DNA from: DASUPK01 sp963801055
Lineage (GTDB): Bacteria; Actinomycetota; Thermoleophilia; Solirubrobacterales; 70-9
DNA: 64,000 bases
NCBI GenBank assembly: GCA_963801055.1
Contig: CAWDDE010000001.1
Location: forward strand, 868,001 to 932,000
Direction of reading: 5' to 3'
Positions 39,410 to 47,695 of the stretch are shown in pieces. Both the position numbers and the translations under genes were made by a program. The notes beneath the pieces were generated by a model that searched no databases, was not told where the DNA came from, and saw only the letters and a list, made by a program, of their open reading frames with translations. Each line of letters starts with the position of its first letter. Positions within the stretch are counted from its first letter, which is position 1.

Positions 39410-40795
39410 TCAGCTCCACTCCCGGATGTCGACGAAGTGGCCCTCGACCGCGGCGGCCGCGGCCATCTTCGGGCTGACCAGGTGGGTGCGCCCGCCGGCG
39501 CCCTGGCGGCCCTCGAAGTTGCGGTTGGAGGTCGAGGCACAGCGCTCACCCGGCTGCAGGATGTCGGGGTTCATTCCCAGGCAGGCGGAGCAACCGGACT
39601 CGCGCCACTCGAAGCCGGCGGAGCGGAAGACGTCGTCCAGGCCCTCCTCCTCCGCCTGGGCCTTGACCTGCTGTGAGCCCGGGACGACCATCCCGCGCAG
39701 GCTCGAGGAGATCCTGCGGCCGTCGACCAGCGAGGCCGCCTCGCGGAGGTCGGAGATCCGCGAGTTGGTGCAGGAGCCGATGAAGATCCGGTCGAGCGCG
39801 ATCTCGGTCATCGGGGTGCCCGGCCGCAGGTCCATGTAGGCGAGGGCCCGCTCGGCGGCCTCGCGGTCCGCAGGCGAGTCGAGTCGGTTCGGGTCGGGAA
39901 CGGCATCGGTCACCTCGACGACCATGCCCGGGGTCGTCCCCCAGGTGACCATCGGCGAGATCGCCTCGGCGTCGATCTCGACCTCGGTGTCGAAGCTCGC
40001 GCCCTCGTCGCTCGGCAGCTGCCGCCAGCTCTCGACGGCGGCCTCGAAGTCGTCGGGTGCGCCAGCCTTGCCGCGGATGTAGTCGAAGGTCGTCTCGTCG
40101 GGGGCGATCATCCCGGCTCGGCCACCGCCTTCGATGGTCATATTGCAGATCGTCATCCGGTTCTCCATCGAGAGCGAGCGGATCGCCTCGCCTGCGTACT
40201 CGACCGCGTGGCCCTGCATGCCGCCGACGCCGAGCCGCCCGATGGTCGCCAGGATCAGGTCCTTGGCAGTGACGCCGAAGCCGAGCTCGCCGGAGTAGTT
40301 GATCCGCATCGTCTTCGGCTTGCGCTGGCCCAGGCACTGGGTGGCGAGGACGTGCTCGACCTCGGAGGTGCCGATGCCGAAGGCGAGCGCACCGAAGGCG
40401 CCGTGGGTGGAGGTGTGAGAGTCCCCGCAGACGATCGTCATGCCGGGCTGGGTGACGCCCAGCTCGGGGCCGATCACGTGGACGATGCCGCGCCGGTCGG
40501 AGCCGAGCGAGTAGAGAGGGATGCCGAACTCCTCGCAGTTCTGCTCCAGCGCCTCGACCTGCTTGCGGGACAGCTCGTCTGCGATCAACCGCGCCGCCGG
40601 CGTGCCGTCGGTGGGCACGTTGTGGTCGGCCGTTGCCAGTGTCTTGTCGGGCCGGCGCACCTGCCGGTCGGCCAAGCGCAGTCCGTCGAAGGCCTGTGGC
40701 GAGGTCACCTCGTGCACGAGGTGGAGGTCGATGTAGATCAGGTCGCGATCGACCTCGTGGGCGTCCCAGATCTTCTCGAAGAGGTTCTTCGCCAC
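39410..40795 (-). CDS. leuC: 3-isopropylmalate dehydratase large subunit LeuC
   Basis: 461-residue Fe-S subunit of the isopropylmalate isomerase. The 4Fe-4S cysteines are in GSCTNSR and ESGCSACLGMNPD, and CGDSHTSTHGAFGALAFGIG marks the active site. TIEGGGRAGMIAPDETTFDY is also typical. It begins 8 bp after the HTH-cupin regulator gene, so the regulator and leuCD may share a transcript. Confidence 0.96.
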   Translation of the reverse strand: MAKNLFEKIWDAHEVDRDLIYIDLHLVHEVTSPQAFDGLRLADRQVRRPDKTLATADHNVPTDGTPAARLIADELSRKQVEALEQNCEEFGIPLYSLGSDRRGIVHVIGPELGVTQPGMTIVCGDSHTSTHGAFGALAFGIGTSEVEHVLATQCLGQRKPKTMRINYSGELGFGVTAKDLILATIGRLGVGGMQGHAVEYAGEAIRSLSMENRMTICNMTIEGGGRAGMIAPDETTFDYIRGKAGAPDDFEAAVESWRQLPSDEGASFDTEVEIDAEAISPMVTWGTTPGMVVEVTDAVPDPNRLDSPADREAAERALAYMDLRPGTPMTEIALDRIFIGSCTNSRISDLREAASLVDGRRISSSLRGMVVPGSQQVKAQAEEEGLDDVFRSAGFEWRESGCSACLGMNPDILQPGERCASTSNRNFEGRQGAGGRTHLVSPKMAAAAAVEGHFVDIREWS

Positions 40796-40803
40796 CGGTC
40801 CTC

Positions 40804-41415
40804 CTAGCCTCGCCTAAGGCCAGCCGCGACAACCGCGATCAGCCGGGCGTCGGCCTCGCCATTGTTCTCGAAGTGGTGCGGCAGGTCGGCGTCGAAGGTG
40901 ACGCTGTCGCCCTCGGTGAGCTCGTGCCGCTGCTCGTCGATGAAGAGCTCCGCGGTCCCCTGGATCACCACCGTCGTCTCACGGCTGCCGGGCTCGTGCA
41001 CAGGCGGGTCGTCGGGCGCACCCGTCGCGGCACCTGGGGCGAGCGTGTGAATTGAGACGTCCGCGCGTTGACCGGGCAGCGGCGGAGTGAGCTCCTCGAC
41101 CTTGTGTCCGCGCCTGCGGCGGGTCCGGCCTTGGCCGCCGCGGACGACGACTACGTGGCGACCCTCGTCCAGCCGCAGGAGCTGAGACAGTGTCAGGTCG
41201 AGCCCCGCCGCGATCTTCTGCGCTACCGCGAGGGTCGGGCTCGTGTCCCCGCGCTCGACCTGCGAGAGCATCGGCGCGCTGACACCGCTCCGCTCCGCCA
41301 GGTCGCGCAGAGAGAGATCCATGGCCTCGCGCAATCTCCTGACACGGGGTCCGACGGCGCCATCGACGCTGACGCTCGTCTCGGTCGACTCCTTGGCAGC
41401 GGGGACTGTGGCCAC
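40804..41415 (-). CDS. HTH-XRE/cupin transcriptional regulator
   Basis: A 203-residue regulator. An N-terminal XRE helix-turn-helix (RVRRLREAMDLSLRDLAERSGVSAPMLSQVERG, about residues 24-56) is followed by a basic linker and a C-terminal cupin fold (VHEPGSRETTVVIQGTAELFIDEQ). This PuuR-type architecture senses a small molecule in the cupin. The GTG start at 41415 lies inside a 28-bp perfect-arm palindrome, so autoregulation is likely. The upstream MMPL exporter and downstream leuCD are candidate targets. Confidence 0.85.
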   Translation of the reverse strand: MATVPAAKESTETSVSVDGAVGPRVRRLREAMDLSLRDLAERSGVSAPMLSQVERGDTSPTLAVAQKIAAGLDLTLSQLLRLDEGRHVVVVRGGQGRTRRRRGHKVEELTPPLPGQRADVSIHTLAPGAATGAPDDPPVHEPGSRETTVVIQGTAELFIDEQRHELTEGDSVTFDADLPHHFENNGEADARLIAVVAAGLRRG

Positions 41416-41441
41416 GGGCGTACGTTATCACGTACGCCCGT
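41414..41441. promoter_or_regulatory. 28-bp palindromic operator at the HTH-cupin gene start
   Basis: ACGGGCGTACG-TTATCA-CGTACGCCCGT: two perfect 11-bp arms around a 6-bp AT-rich centre. It overlaps the GTG start of the regulator and fills most of the 45-bp gap to the MMPL gene. Binding there would block transcription or initiation of the regulator and leuCD. Confidence 0.75.
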
Positions 41442-41460
41442 ATGTTCTACCGCTGCGGTG

Positions 41461-43752
41461 TCAGGCGTCCGTTTGGGCGCTCGGGGCCACTGGCGGAGGG
41501 CCCTCGTCGGCGCGTCCGAGTGCCGGCGGCAGTGCCGGCGCGCCCACGGGGCCGACATGCGGGATCCACTCGAGCCAGCGCGGCAGGTACCAGTTCCAAT
41601 CCCCCAGCAGCGTCATCGAGGCGGGCAGCAACACGGCGCGCACCAGGGTCGCGTCGATCAGCACCGCGACGCCGAGCCCCACACCGAGCTCCTTGAAGAA
41701 GACCAGCGACAGGGTCGCAAAGACGAAGAAGACCCCGATCATGACGGCGGCGGCACTGGTCACCACACCGGCCGTGCTCTTGATGCCATGCGAGACGGCC
41801 TCATCGGTGGACATGCCGCGGTCGTAGCCCTCCCGGATCCGGGTGAGGATGAAGACGTGGTAGTCCATCGAGAGGCCGAAGAGCACGACGAAGAGGAACA
41901 GCGGCATCCAGGAGACGATCGCCCCGGTCGAGTGGAAGCCGAGGAACGACTCGAGGTGGCCATCCTGGAAGATCCAGACGATCACCCCGTAGGCAGCGCC
42001 CACCGAGAGCAGGTTGAGGACGATCGCCTTGATCGGAATGACGATCGAGCGGAAGGTGAAGAGCAGCAGCAGGAAGGCCGCCGTCAGGACGAAGGCGAAG
42101 ACGATCGGGAGGTGCGACTTGGTGGCGTCGTTGAAGTCCCTCGATGAGGCCGTGAAGCCGGTCACGTCGGCGGTAACTCCCGGCACCGCCCCGATCGTCG
42201 CGGGGACGATCGTGTCGCGCAGCTCGTCCAGCGCAGCATTCGACTTCGAGTCGGTGCCATCGCCGACAATCGGGATGTTGACCTGGACCACGTCGGGATC
42301 GGGAAAGGTGTCGAGCGTGACGGGGTCCTCGTACAGCGGGCTGGCCTTCGCCTGAGCCACCAGGCGGTCGATGCCCGCACGGACCTGCGGCGTCGGCCCG
42401 TTGGGTGAGCTGACGACGACCACGGCGGGAATCCCGCCTCCTGGGAAGGTGTCCTGGATCCGGTTGTAGGTCTCGATCGAGGCGACGTCCTGGGGAAGCG
42501 ACTCTACGCTCTCGTTCGCCGTGTGCAGGCGGAATGCCGGCAGCGCGAGGAAGACCAGCAGGCCTGCGGAGAGCAGAAGCGCGATCCCCGGGTGGCGCAG
42601 CACCGGATCGAGGATCTTCGCCCAGGCGCTGCTCTCGCCCGCGTTCCAGGGCTGGTCCTTGATGATCGGCACGCCGCCCTTCTCCACCCGGTCTCCCAGC
42701 CAGGCGAGGATCGCCGGCAGCACGGTGAGCGAGCCGACCAGCGCAACAGCGACGACGAGAATGGTGCCGGTGGCGAACGACTGGAACGTCGGTGTCCCCG
42801 CGAAGTACATCCCCGCCATCGCGATGATCACCGTCAAGCCGGAGACCAGCACCGCGCGCCCCGAGGTCGCCGCCGCTGCGGCGAGCGCCGCCTCCTCGCT
42901 GCGGCCCGCCTCGCGCTCTTCACGCTCGCGGCGCAAGTAGAACATCGAATAGTCCACGCCGACGGCAAGGCCGATCAACAGGATCACCTCGTTGATCGAG
43001 GTGTCGACTCCGCCGATGACGTGGCTCAGCGGCCCCATGATCCCGATCGTCGCCATCACCGCCGTCAGCGCCAGCAGCAGTGGGACACCGGCGGCGACCA
43101 GCGCCCCGAAGGCGATCAGCAAGATGATCAAGGTGACCGGCAGCGACGTCTTCAGGGCCTTGGCGAAGTCGTCTTGGACGACGTCGTTGATCTGCTGATT
43201 GGTGCTTGCGTCGCCGAACTCGCCGAGGGTGAAGCCGGGGTGCGCCTGCTGGACGTCGGCGACGGCGGCGACTGCCGGCTTGACCCGGTCCATCACCTCG
43301 GAGTCATCCCCTGCGATCTCGAAGCGGAGCAGCGCCGAGTGCCGGTCGCTCGAGATCTGGTTCGCGTTGGCGGGTGCCAGCGGGCTCTCGAAGTTCTGGG
43401 TGTCGGGCAGTGCCGCAAGCCTCCTGTGCACGTCCCCCACAACCGCGTTGAACCTCGGATCGCCGACGGTCGCCTCGCTGCTCTGGATCAGCACCATCTC
43501 CTGGGCGTGCTCCGGAGCGGCGTCCGCGATCGCCTGGTCCGCCCGTCCCGACTCCCCTACGCCGATCTGAGTGTGCTCCAGGGTCTTGGTCCCGGTGGCG
43601 TTGCCGATCATGAAGGCGACGACGACGAAGGCGAGCCACCCCCAGATCGCGGTCTTGCGGTGCTGCGCACTCCAAACTCCCGCACGCGACGCCAGACCGC
43701 GCGGGGTCACGCGAGCGCTTCGCTCCTCCGGGTTGGGACGGGACGCCGACAT
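41461..43752 (-). CDS. MMPL/RND family membrane exporter
   Basis: A 763-residue transporter of the MmpL type, with two repeats of an extracytoplasmic domain and helix bundles (about 11-12 membrane segments). The proton-relay motifs GLAVGVDYSMFYLRRERE and FGLSMDYHVFILTRIREGYDRG are present. Substrates are usually lipids or siderophores in mycobacteria; here unknown. The gene for the regulator lies 45 bp downstream on the same strand. Confidence 0.9.
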   Translation of the reverse strand: MSASRPNPEERSARVTPRGLASRAGVWSAQHRKTAIWGWLAFVVVAFMIGNATGTKTLEHTQIGVGESGRADQAIADAAPEHAQEMVLIQSSEATVGDPRFNAVVGDVHRRLAALPDTQNFESPLAPANANQISSDRHSALLRFEIAGDDSEVMDRVKPAVAAVADVQQAHPGFTLGEFGDASTNQQINDVVQDDFAKALKTSLPVTLIILLIAFGALVAAGVPLLLALTAVMATIGIMGPLSHVIGGVDTSINEVILLIGLAVGVDYSMFYLRREREEREAGRSEEAALAAAAATSGRAVLVSGLTVIIAMAGMYFAGTPTFQSFATGTILVVAVALVGSLTVLPAILAWLGDRVEKGGVPIIKDQPWNAGESSAWAKILDPVLRHPGIALLLSAGLLVFLALPAFRLHTANESVESLPQDVASIETYNRIQDTFPGGGIPAVVVVSSPNGPTPQVRAGIDRLVAQAKASPLYEDPVTLDTFPDPDVVQVNIPIVGDGTDSKSNAALDELRDTIVPATIGAVPGVTADVTGFTASSRDFNDATKSHLPIVFAFVLTAAFLLLLFTFRSIVIPIKAIVLNLLSVGAAYGVIVWIFQDGHLESFLGFHSTGAIVSWMPLFLFVVLFGLSMDYHVFILTRIREGYDRGMSTDEAVSHGIKSTAGVVTSAAAVMIGVFFVFATLSLVFFKELGVGLGVAVLIDATLVRAVLLPASMTLLGDWNWYLPRWLEWIPHVGPVGAPALPPALGRADEGPPPVAPSAQTDA

Positions 43753-43859
43753 CCCTTGACCTCCATGTCTGGGACCCCTTTTGACCCTAATCCTATGCAG
43801 GGGGCTGTGAATCCGGGGTTACTACTGAAATTTGCGCGGGGCCGAACGGCGGAGTGGAC

Positions 43860-44318
43860 CTAAACCGGTTCGAGCACGATGACCGGGATTCGGCGCCCCG
43901 TTCGCCGCTGGTATGACTCGTAGGTCGGGTAGACGCCGGTCATCTGCTTCCAGAGGCGCTCGCGCTCAGCTCCTTCAGATTCCCTGGCTCGCATCCTCCG
44001 GACGTCGCCGTACCAGTTCACGGTGGTCTCCGGGTGGGCCATCAGGTTGTGGTACCAGGCGGGGTGCTTGTCGACGCCTCCCTTTGAGGCGACGACCACG
44101 ATGTTCTCCCCGTCCTTGGTGGCAAGGAGCGGATGAGTGCGCCGCTTCCCGCTCTTGCGTCCCACGGACTCTACGAGTGCCACCGGCGCCTTACCGTAGG
44201 TACCGCCGATCCGTCCATGGCTCGCTTTGTAGGCAGCCATGTGGACATCGGTGAACCGCTCCCAGACCCACCAGAAAGGCGACTTCGCCTGGGGAGCGTC
44301 GGGCAGCCGGAGCCTCAC
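43860..44318 (-). CDS. Deazaflavin (F420)-dependent nitroreductase/DDN-like protein
   Basis: A 152-residue split-beta-barrel protein of the Ddn/FDOR-A group: TYGKAPVALVESVGRKSGKRRTHPLLATKDGENIVVVAS, then HPAWYHNLMAHPETTV and the YQRRTGRRIPVIVLEP end. These proteins use coenzyme F420 to reduce quinones or nitro compounds, and F420 is common in actinobacteria. It lies 26 bp after leuA on the same strand. Confidence 0.85.
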   Translation of the reverse strand: MRLRLPDAPQAKSPFWWVWERFTDVHMAAYKASHGRIGGTYGKAPVALVESVGRKSGKRRTHPLLATKDGENIVVVASKGGVDKHPAWYHNLMAHPETTVNWYGDVRRMRARESEGAERERLWKQMTGVYPTYESYQRRTGRRIPVIVLEPV

Positions 44319-44343
44319 GGTCCGGCCAGCCTATCGGCGTCGG

Positions 44344-45951
44344 CTACGGGCCCGGGGTGCGCTCCACGGCGCCGGCGGCGGTCGCCTCCTCGGCCTCGCG
44401 GATCGCGACGCCCTCGAGGGCGTTCGAGATCGCTCGGACGAAGGCGCGGGCCGACGCCTCGAGGATGTCGGTCGCCACGCCCTGGCCGCTCGCCAGCCGG
44501 CCGTTGGCGCGCACGGACACGCTCACTTCGCCGAGAGCATCGGTGCCCCCGGTGACGGCCTCGACCTCGTAGCGCTGTAGCTCCGCGTCGGTGTCGGTCG
44601 CCTCGCGGATCGCCCCGAATATGGCATCGACGGGACCGTCGCCCGAGGCCTGCGCGACCGACTCGTCGCCGCTCGGCAGTACCACGCTCACCCGCGCCTG
44701 CGGGGCACGCTCCGAGCCGGCCTCGACCTCGAACCAGCCGAGGTTGTAGGCGTGGGCGCTCTCGCGCATCTCGTCGGAGACGATCGCCTCCAGGTCGAGC
44801 GCGGTGACCTGCTTCTTCTTGTCCGCGATCTCCTTGAAGCGCTTGAACGCCTGGTTGAGCGCCCCGCCCTCGACCTTGAAGCCGAGCTGTCGCAGGGCGT
44901 CCTGGAGCGCGTGGCGGCCGGAGTGCTTGCCGAGCACGATCGAGTTGGACTCGAGGCCGACCTCGGTCGCGTCCATGATCTCGTAGGTCGAGCGCTCCTT
45001 GAGCACTCCGTCCTGGTGGATGCCGGACTCGTGCGCGAAGGCGTTCCGCCCCACCACCGCCTTGTTCGGCGGCACCGAGTAACCGGTCAGCCGGGAGACC
45101 ATCCGACTCGTCCGGGCCAGCTCGCGCGTGTCGACCCCGGTGTCCAGGCCGTGCACGTCGCGGCGCGTCCGCAGCAGCATCACGATCTCCTCCAGCGAGC
45201 AGTTGCCGGCCCGCTCGCCGATCCCGTTGACGGCGCACTCGACCTGCCGCGCGCCGGCTAGCAGCCCGGCGTAGGAGTTCGAGACGGCGAGGCCCAGGTC
45301 GTCGTGGCAGTGGACGGATACCTCGACCTTGTCGAGCCCCGGGACCAGCGCGTAGAGCTCGTCGAAGTAGGCGGCGTATTCGCCGGGGGTCGTGTAGCCG
45401 ACGGTGTCCGGGATGTTGATTACGTTGGCGCCCTCCGCCACGGCGATCGCGCAGACCTCGGCGGTGAACTCGAGGTCGGCGCGGGTCGCGTCCATCGGCG
45501 AGAACTCGACGTCGTCGCAGTAGGACTTCGCGAGCGCTACGGCGGCCTTGGCCTGACCCTTGACATCCTCGCGGGTCGTCCGCAACTGGTGGGTGATGTG
45601 GATGTCCGAGGTCGAGATGAAGGTATGGATCCGGGGCCGCTCGGAATCCTTGATCGCGTTCCAGGCCGCATCGATATCCGCCTTGTGGGTGCGGGAGAGG
45701 CCACAGATGACCGGGCCCTCCACGTTGTTCGCGATCGCCTCGACGGCCTCGAAGTCTCCGGGCGAGGTGATCGGGAACCCGGCCTCTATCACGTCGACAC
45801 CGAGGCGCGCGAGCTGCTGAGCGATCTCGACCTTCTCCTGTGTGTTCAGCGAGATTCCCGGTGACTGCTCGCCGTCGCGCAGCGTCGTATCGAAGATGTG
45901 GACCCGGTTCTCGTCTGAGACCGGACCGGCTACACCGCCTGCATCACTCAT
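44344..45951 (-). CDS. leuA: 2-isopropylmalate synthase LeuA
   Basis: First committed leucine step, acetyl-CoA + 2-oxoisovalerate. The 535-residue protein shows FDTTLRDGEQSPGISL, the metal HCHDDLG motif, AFAHESGIHQDGVLK and a full C-terminal LeuA allosteric domain that carries leucine feedback. It is the long LeuA1 type. A leader with a leucine-rich peptide precedes it (46020-46079), and its ribosome-binding site GGAGG sits in a segment complementary to the leader's Leu codons. Confidence 0.96.
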   Translation of the reverse strand: MSDAGGVAGPVSDENRVHIFDTTLRDGEQSPGISLNTQEKVEIAQQLARLGVDVIEAGFPITSPGDFEAVEAIANNVEGPVICGLSRTHKADIDAAWNAIKDSERPRIHTFISTSDIHITHQLRTTREDVKGQAKAAVALAKSYCDDVEFSPMDATRADLEFTAEVCAIAVAEGANVINIPDTVGYTTPGEYAAYFDELYALVPGLDKVEVSVHCHDDLGLAVSNSYAGLLAGARQVECAVNGIGERAGNCSLEEIVMLLRTRRDVHGLDTGVDTRELARTSRMVSRLTGYSVPPNKAVVGRNAFAHESGIHQDGVLKERSTYEIMDATEVGLESNSIVLGKHSGRHALQDALRQLGFKVEGGALNQAFKRFKEIADKKKQVTALDLEAIVSDEMRESAHAYNLGWFEVEAGSERAPQARVSVVLPSGDESVAQASGDGPVDAIFGAIREATDTDAELQRYEVEAVTGGTDALGEVSVSVRANGRLASGQGVATDILEASARAFVRAISNALEGVAIREAEEATAAGAVERTPGP

Positions 45952-46079
45952 GATTACCTCCTTCTCCTAAGACTTCCGATGACCTGTTGATGAGTCCGCG
46001 GCTCTCGCGCCGCCCAGCGCTATTCCCCCCGAAGGGGGAGGAGAAGAAGAAGCGCCAGGCTGTCGAGCCGGTGCGTCAT
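45952..46079 (-). promoter_or_regulatory. leuA leader RNA with Leu-codon/ribosome-site pairing
   Basis: The leader covers leuL and 68 nt to leuA. AGGAGAAG (45961-45968), just upstream of and overlapping the leuA Shine-Dalgarno, is the exact complement of CTTCTCCT within the Leu-codon run of leuL (46039-46046). Local stems CCCCCTTCGGGGG and GCGGC-GCGAGA-GCCGC, and a GGCGCT/AGCGCT stem around the Leu codons, could compete with that pairing. A ribosome stalled on Leu codons when leucine is scarce would free the leuA site. The mechanism is inferred. Confidence 0.65.
46020..46079 (-). CDS. leuL: Leucine leader peptide LeuL
   Basis: A 19-codon ORF, MTHRLDSLALLLLLPLRGE, with eight Leu codons, five of them consecutive (CTT CTT CTT CTC CTC). 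It starts 128 bp upstream of leuA on the same strand. Leu-rich leader peptides ahead of leuA are known in actinobacteria and enteric bacteria and act in attenuation. The ORF was found by eye in the gap and is too short for ordinary gene calling. Confidence 0.8.
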   Translation of the reverse strand: MTHRLDSLALLLLLPLRGE

Positions 46080-46090
46080 CGAAGTCCAAG

Positions 46091-46120
46091 CAGAGTAGCG
46101 CAGCCTCTTCGTCGGGCACA
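46091..46120 (-). promoter_or_regulatory. Promoter of the leuL-leuA transcript
   Basis: On the minus strand TTGTGC (46115-46120), an 18-nt spacer and TACTCT (46091-46096). The expected start lies only about 5 nt before the leuL ATG, so the leader peptide would be almost leaderless. Confidence 0.5.
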
Positions 46121-46146
46121 ATCCGCGCACTGCTCTACAAGGGCTG

Positions 46147-46911
46147 TCAGGTGCTGCGGGCTCCGCCGGTCCGCAGCCTGAGGCGGCTGACTAGCTCACC
46201 GCCCCTGGTCCAAAACGGCTCGCCGCGTGAACCGGCAAAGCGCGCCTCCGAGCGCTCCAACTTGTCGTGGCGGTAGAAGAGCTTGGCCCAGACGGAACAG
46301 GGCTTCGCGAGCCGGAAGGCGCCCGGGATCCCGGCGATCGGAACCAGGATGCTGAGGATCGCTATCCCGAACTTCTCCTTTGCGGCGTTGACGAGCGCAA
46401 GGATGACCCCGAGGAGAGCAATCGATCCGCCCACCGCCTGAATCGCGTCCGCGACATCGGTGGTCGCGTCGATCCATCCTCGCAGGCCGACCAGCACGAT
46501 CCCGGCGACGGCGGCGGCAACGATCACGGCGTCGATCGACCGGCGTCCCTGCTTGGACCAGTAGACGTCCTTCAGGTTGAGCCAGAGGGCGAACTCGTCG
46601 AGCGTCAGGCCGGTTCCGATGCCGAAGCCGACGGCGATGAAGTCGCGCCACGGATCCCCCGGGTGGATGGCGACGCCGACGTAGCCGCAGATCAGCAGCA
46701 GCAGGATTCCCCAGACAAGGTGGTGGATGTGCGTCCCGCCCACATCGACGTTGCCCGGCCACCAGCTCACCTGGGCGCGGATCATGTGCGCGCTCGTGCG
46801 GATGAACCCGAACGAGACGAGGAAGGAGACGAAGAAGAGGAACTGGGTCTCGCGCCCGGTGTCGACGATGCCGTCGCGGTAGGCGCTGGCGATGCTCGCC
46901 ACCGTCAGCAT
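46147..46911 (-). CDS. Conserved integral membrane protein
   Basis: A 254-residue protein with about six to seven membrane segments. A conserved patch rich in Gly/His, GNVDVGGTHIHHLVWGILLLL, is followed by GTGLTLDEFALWLNLKDVYW. The His pairs and acidic residues near the membrane face suggest metal or lipid contact. A cytoplasmic basic C-terminus carries YRHDKLERSEARF. No function is assigned. Confidence 0.75.
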   Translation of the reverse strand: MLTVASIASAYRDGIVDTGRETQFLFFVSFLVSFGFIRTSAHMIRAQVSWWPGNVDVGGTHIHHLVWGILLLLICGYVGVAIHPGDPWRDFIAVGFGIGTGLTLDEFALWLNLKDVYWSKQGRRSIDAVIVAAAVAGIVLVGLRGWIDATTDVADAIQAVGGSIALLGVILALVNAAKEKFGIAILSILVPIAGIPGAFRLAKPCSVWAKLFYRHDKLERSEARFAGSRGEPFWTRGGELVSRLRLRTGGARST

Positions 46912-46920
46912 GCGCTGACT

Positions 46921-47646
46921 CTATGGAATGGATCGCGTGATCTCGCAGCCCTTGGCGGCGTCGATCCCACCCGAGCCGCGGCAGAGGTCCCGGCCCCCTC
47001 CCCCACTCAGCTTGTCCGGCCCACCGCCCCCGAACAGCCCGTCGTCTCCTGCGGCGCCGGTCAGGTTGTCGGCGCCTGCCCCACCGACGAGCTGGTCGCC
47101 GCCGCGGCCGCCGGCGATCGAATCCGGGCCACCGCCGCCATCAAGAAGATCTCCGAACGCGCCTCCGACCAGGCGGTCCCGCCCCGGGCCGCCAGAGAGT
47201 GGTCGCCACCGTGCATCGATGACGGCGCCGAGCATCAGCCCGAGCGAGGGATCGGCGTCGAAGGTGTCGGCGCCGCGACTCAGGTCCCCGACGATCGCCC
47301 CGATGTATCCCGGCGCACAGCTCACCTGCTGGGCGGTCGGCTCGGCGGGCTTCGCGTTGTCGAGGCTGCAGGCGGCCCCGCTGCCGTCCGGGTCCCCGAG
47401 GCCCTCGGGTGCTGTGAGCGTTAGGCGCCCGCTGGGGCCTGTGAAGGCGCTGATCCGGTTGTCGATGCCGCGGTAGTCGTTCACCGTCATCACCGTGATC
47501 GAGGCCGACGCCGCGGCGGCGCGGTCGTGGATCGTCCAGACGGAGGTCGTCACGCCCGCGCGCGCGGACGCGCCCATGGGCGCGATCGCGGCCATGGTTG
47601 TGAGCAGCACGAATGCGCCGAGCGCCTTTCCGGCATGCAACTTCAT
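46921..47646 (-). CDS. Secreted calcium-binding RTX-type repeat protein
   Basis: A 241-residue protein with a signal peptide (GKALGAFVLLTTMAAIAPMGASA) and, from about residue 155, Gly-Asp-rich nonapeptide repeats of the form GGxGxDxLxG (GGPGRDRLVGG, GGRGGDQLVGG, GGGGPDKLSGG). These form calcium-filled beta rolls outside the cell. Four Cys (CSL, SCAPG, DLCRG, GCE) may form disulphides. The ATG at 47646 starts the signal peptide; upstream codons have no coding character. Confidence 0.8.
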   Translation of the reverse strand: MKLHAGKALGAFVLLTTMAAIAPMGASARAGVTTSVWTIHDRAAAASASITVMTVNDYRGIDNRISAFTGPSGRLTLTAPEGLGDPDGSGAACSLDNAKPAEPTAQQVSCAPGYIGAIVGDLSRGADTFDADPSLGLMLGAVIDARWRPLSGGPGRDRLVGGAFGDLLDGGGGPDSIAGGRGGDQLVGGAGADNLTGAAGDDGLFGGGGPDKLSGGGGRDLCRGSGGIDAAKGCEITRSIP

Positions 47647-47695
47647 CTGCCCCAATAACCCCGGTAAACACCGATCAGAGCGGGCGCCGCATGCC

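Noticed and set aside
39405..39419. leuD starting at the GTG at 39419
   Set aside because: The ATG at 39404 has a better-placed GGAG and matches the family N-terminus; the GTG remains possible.
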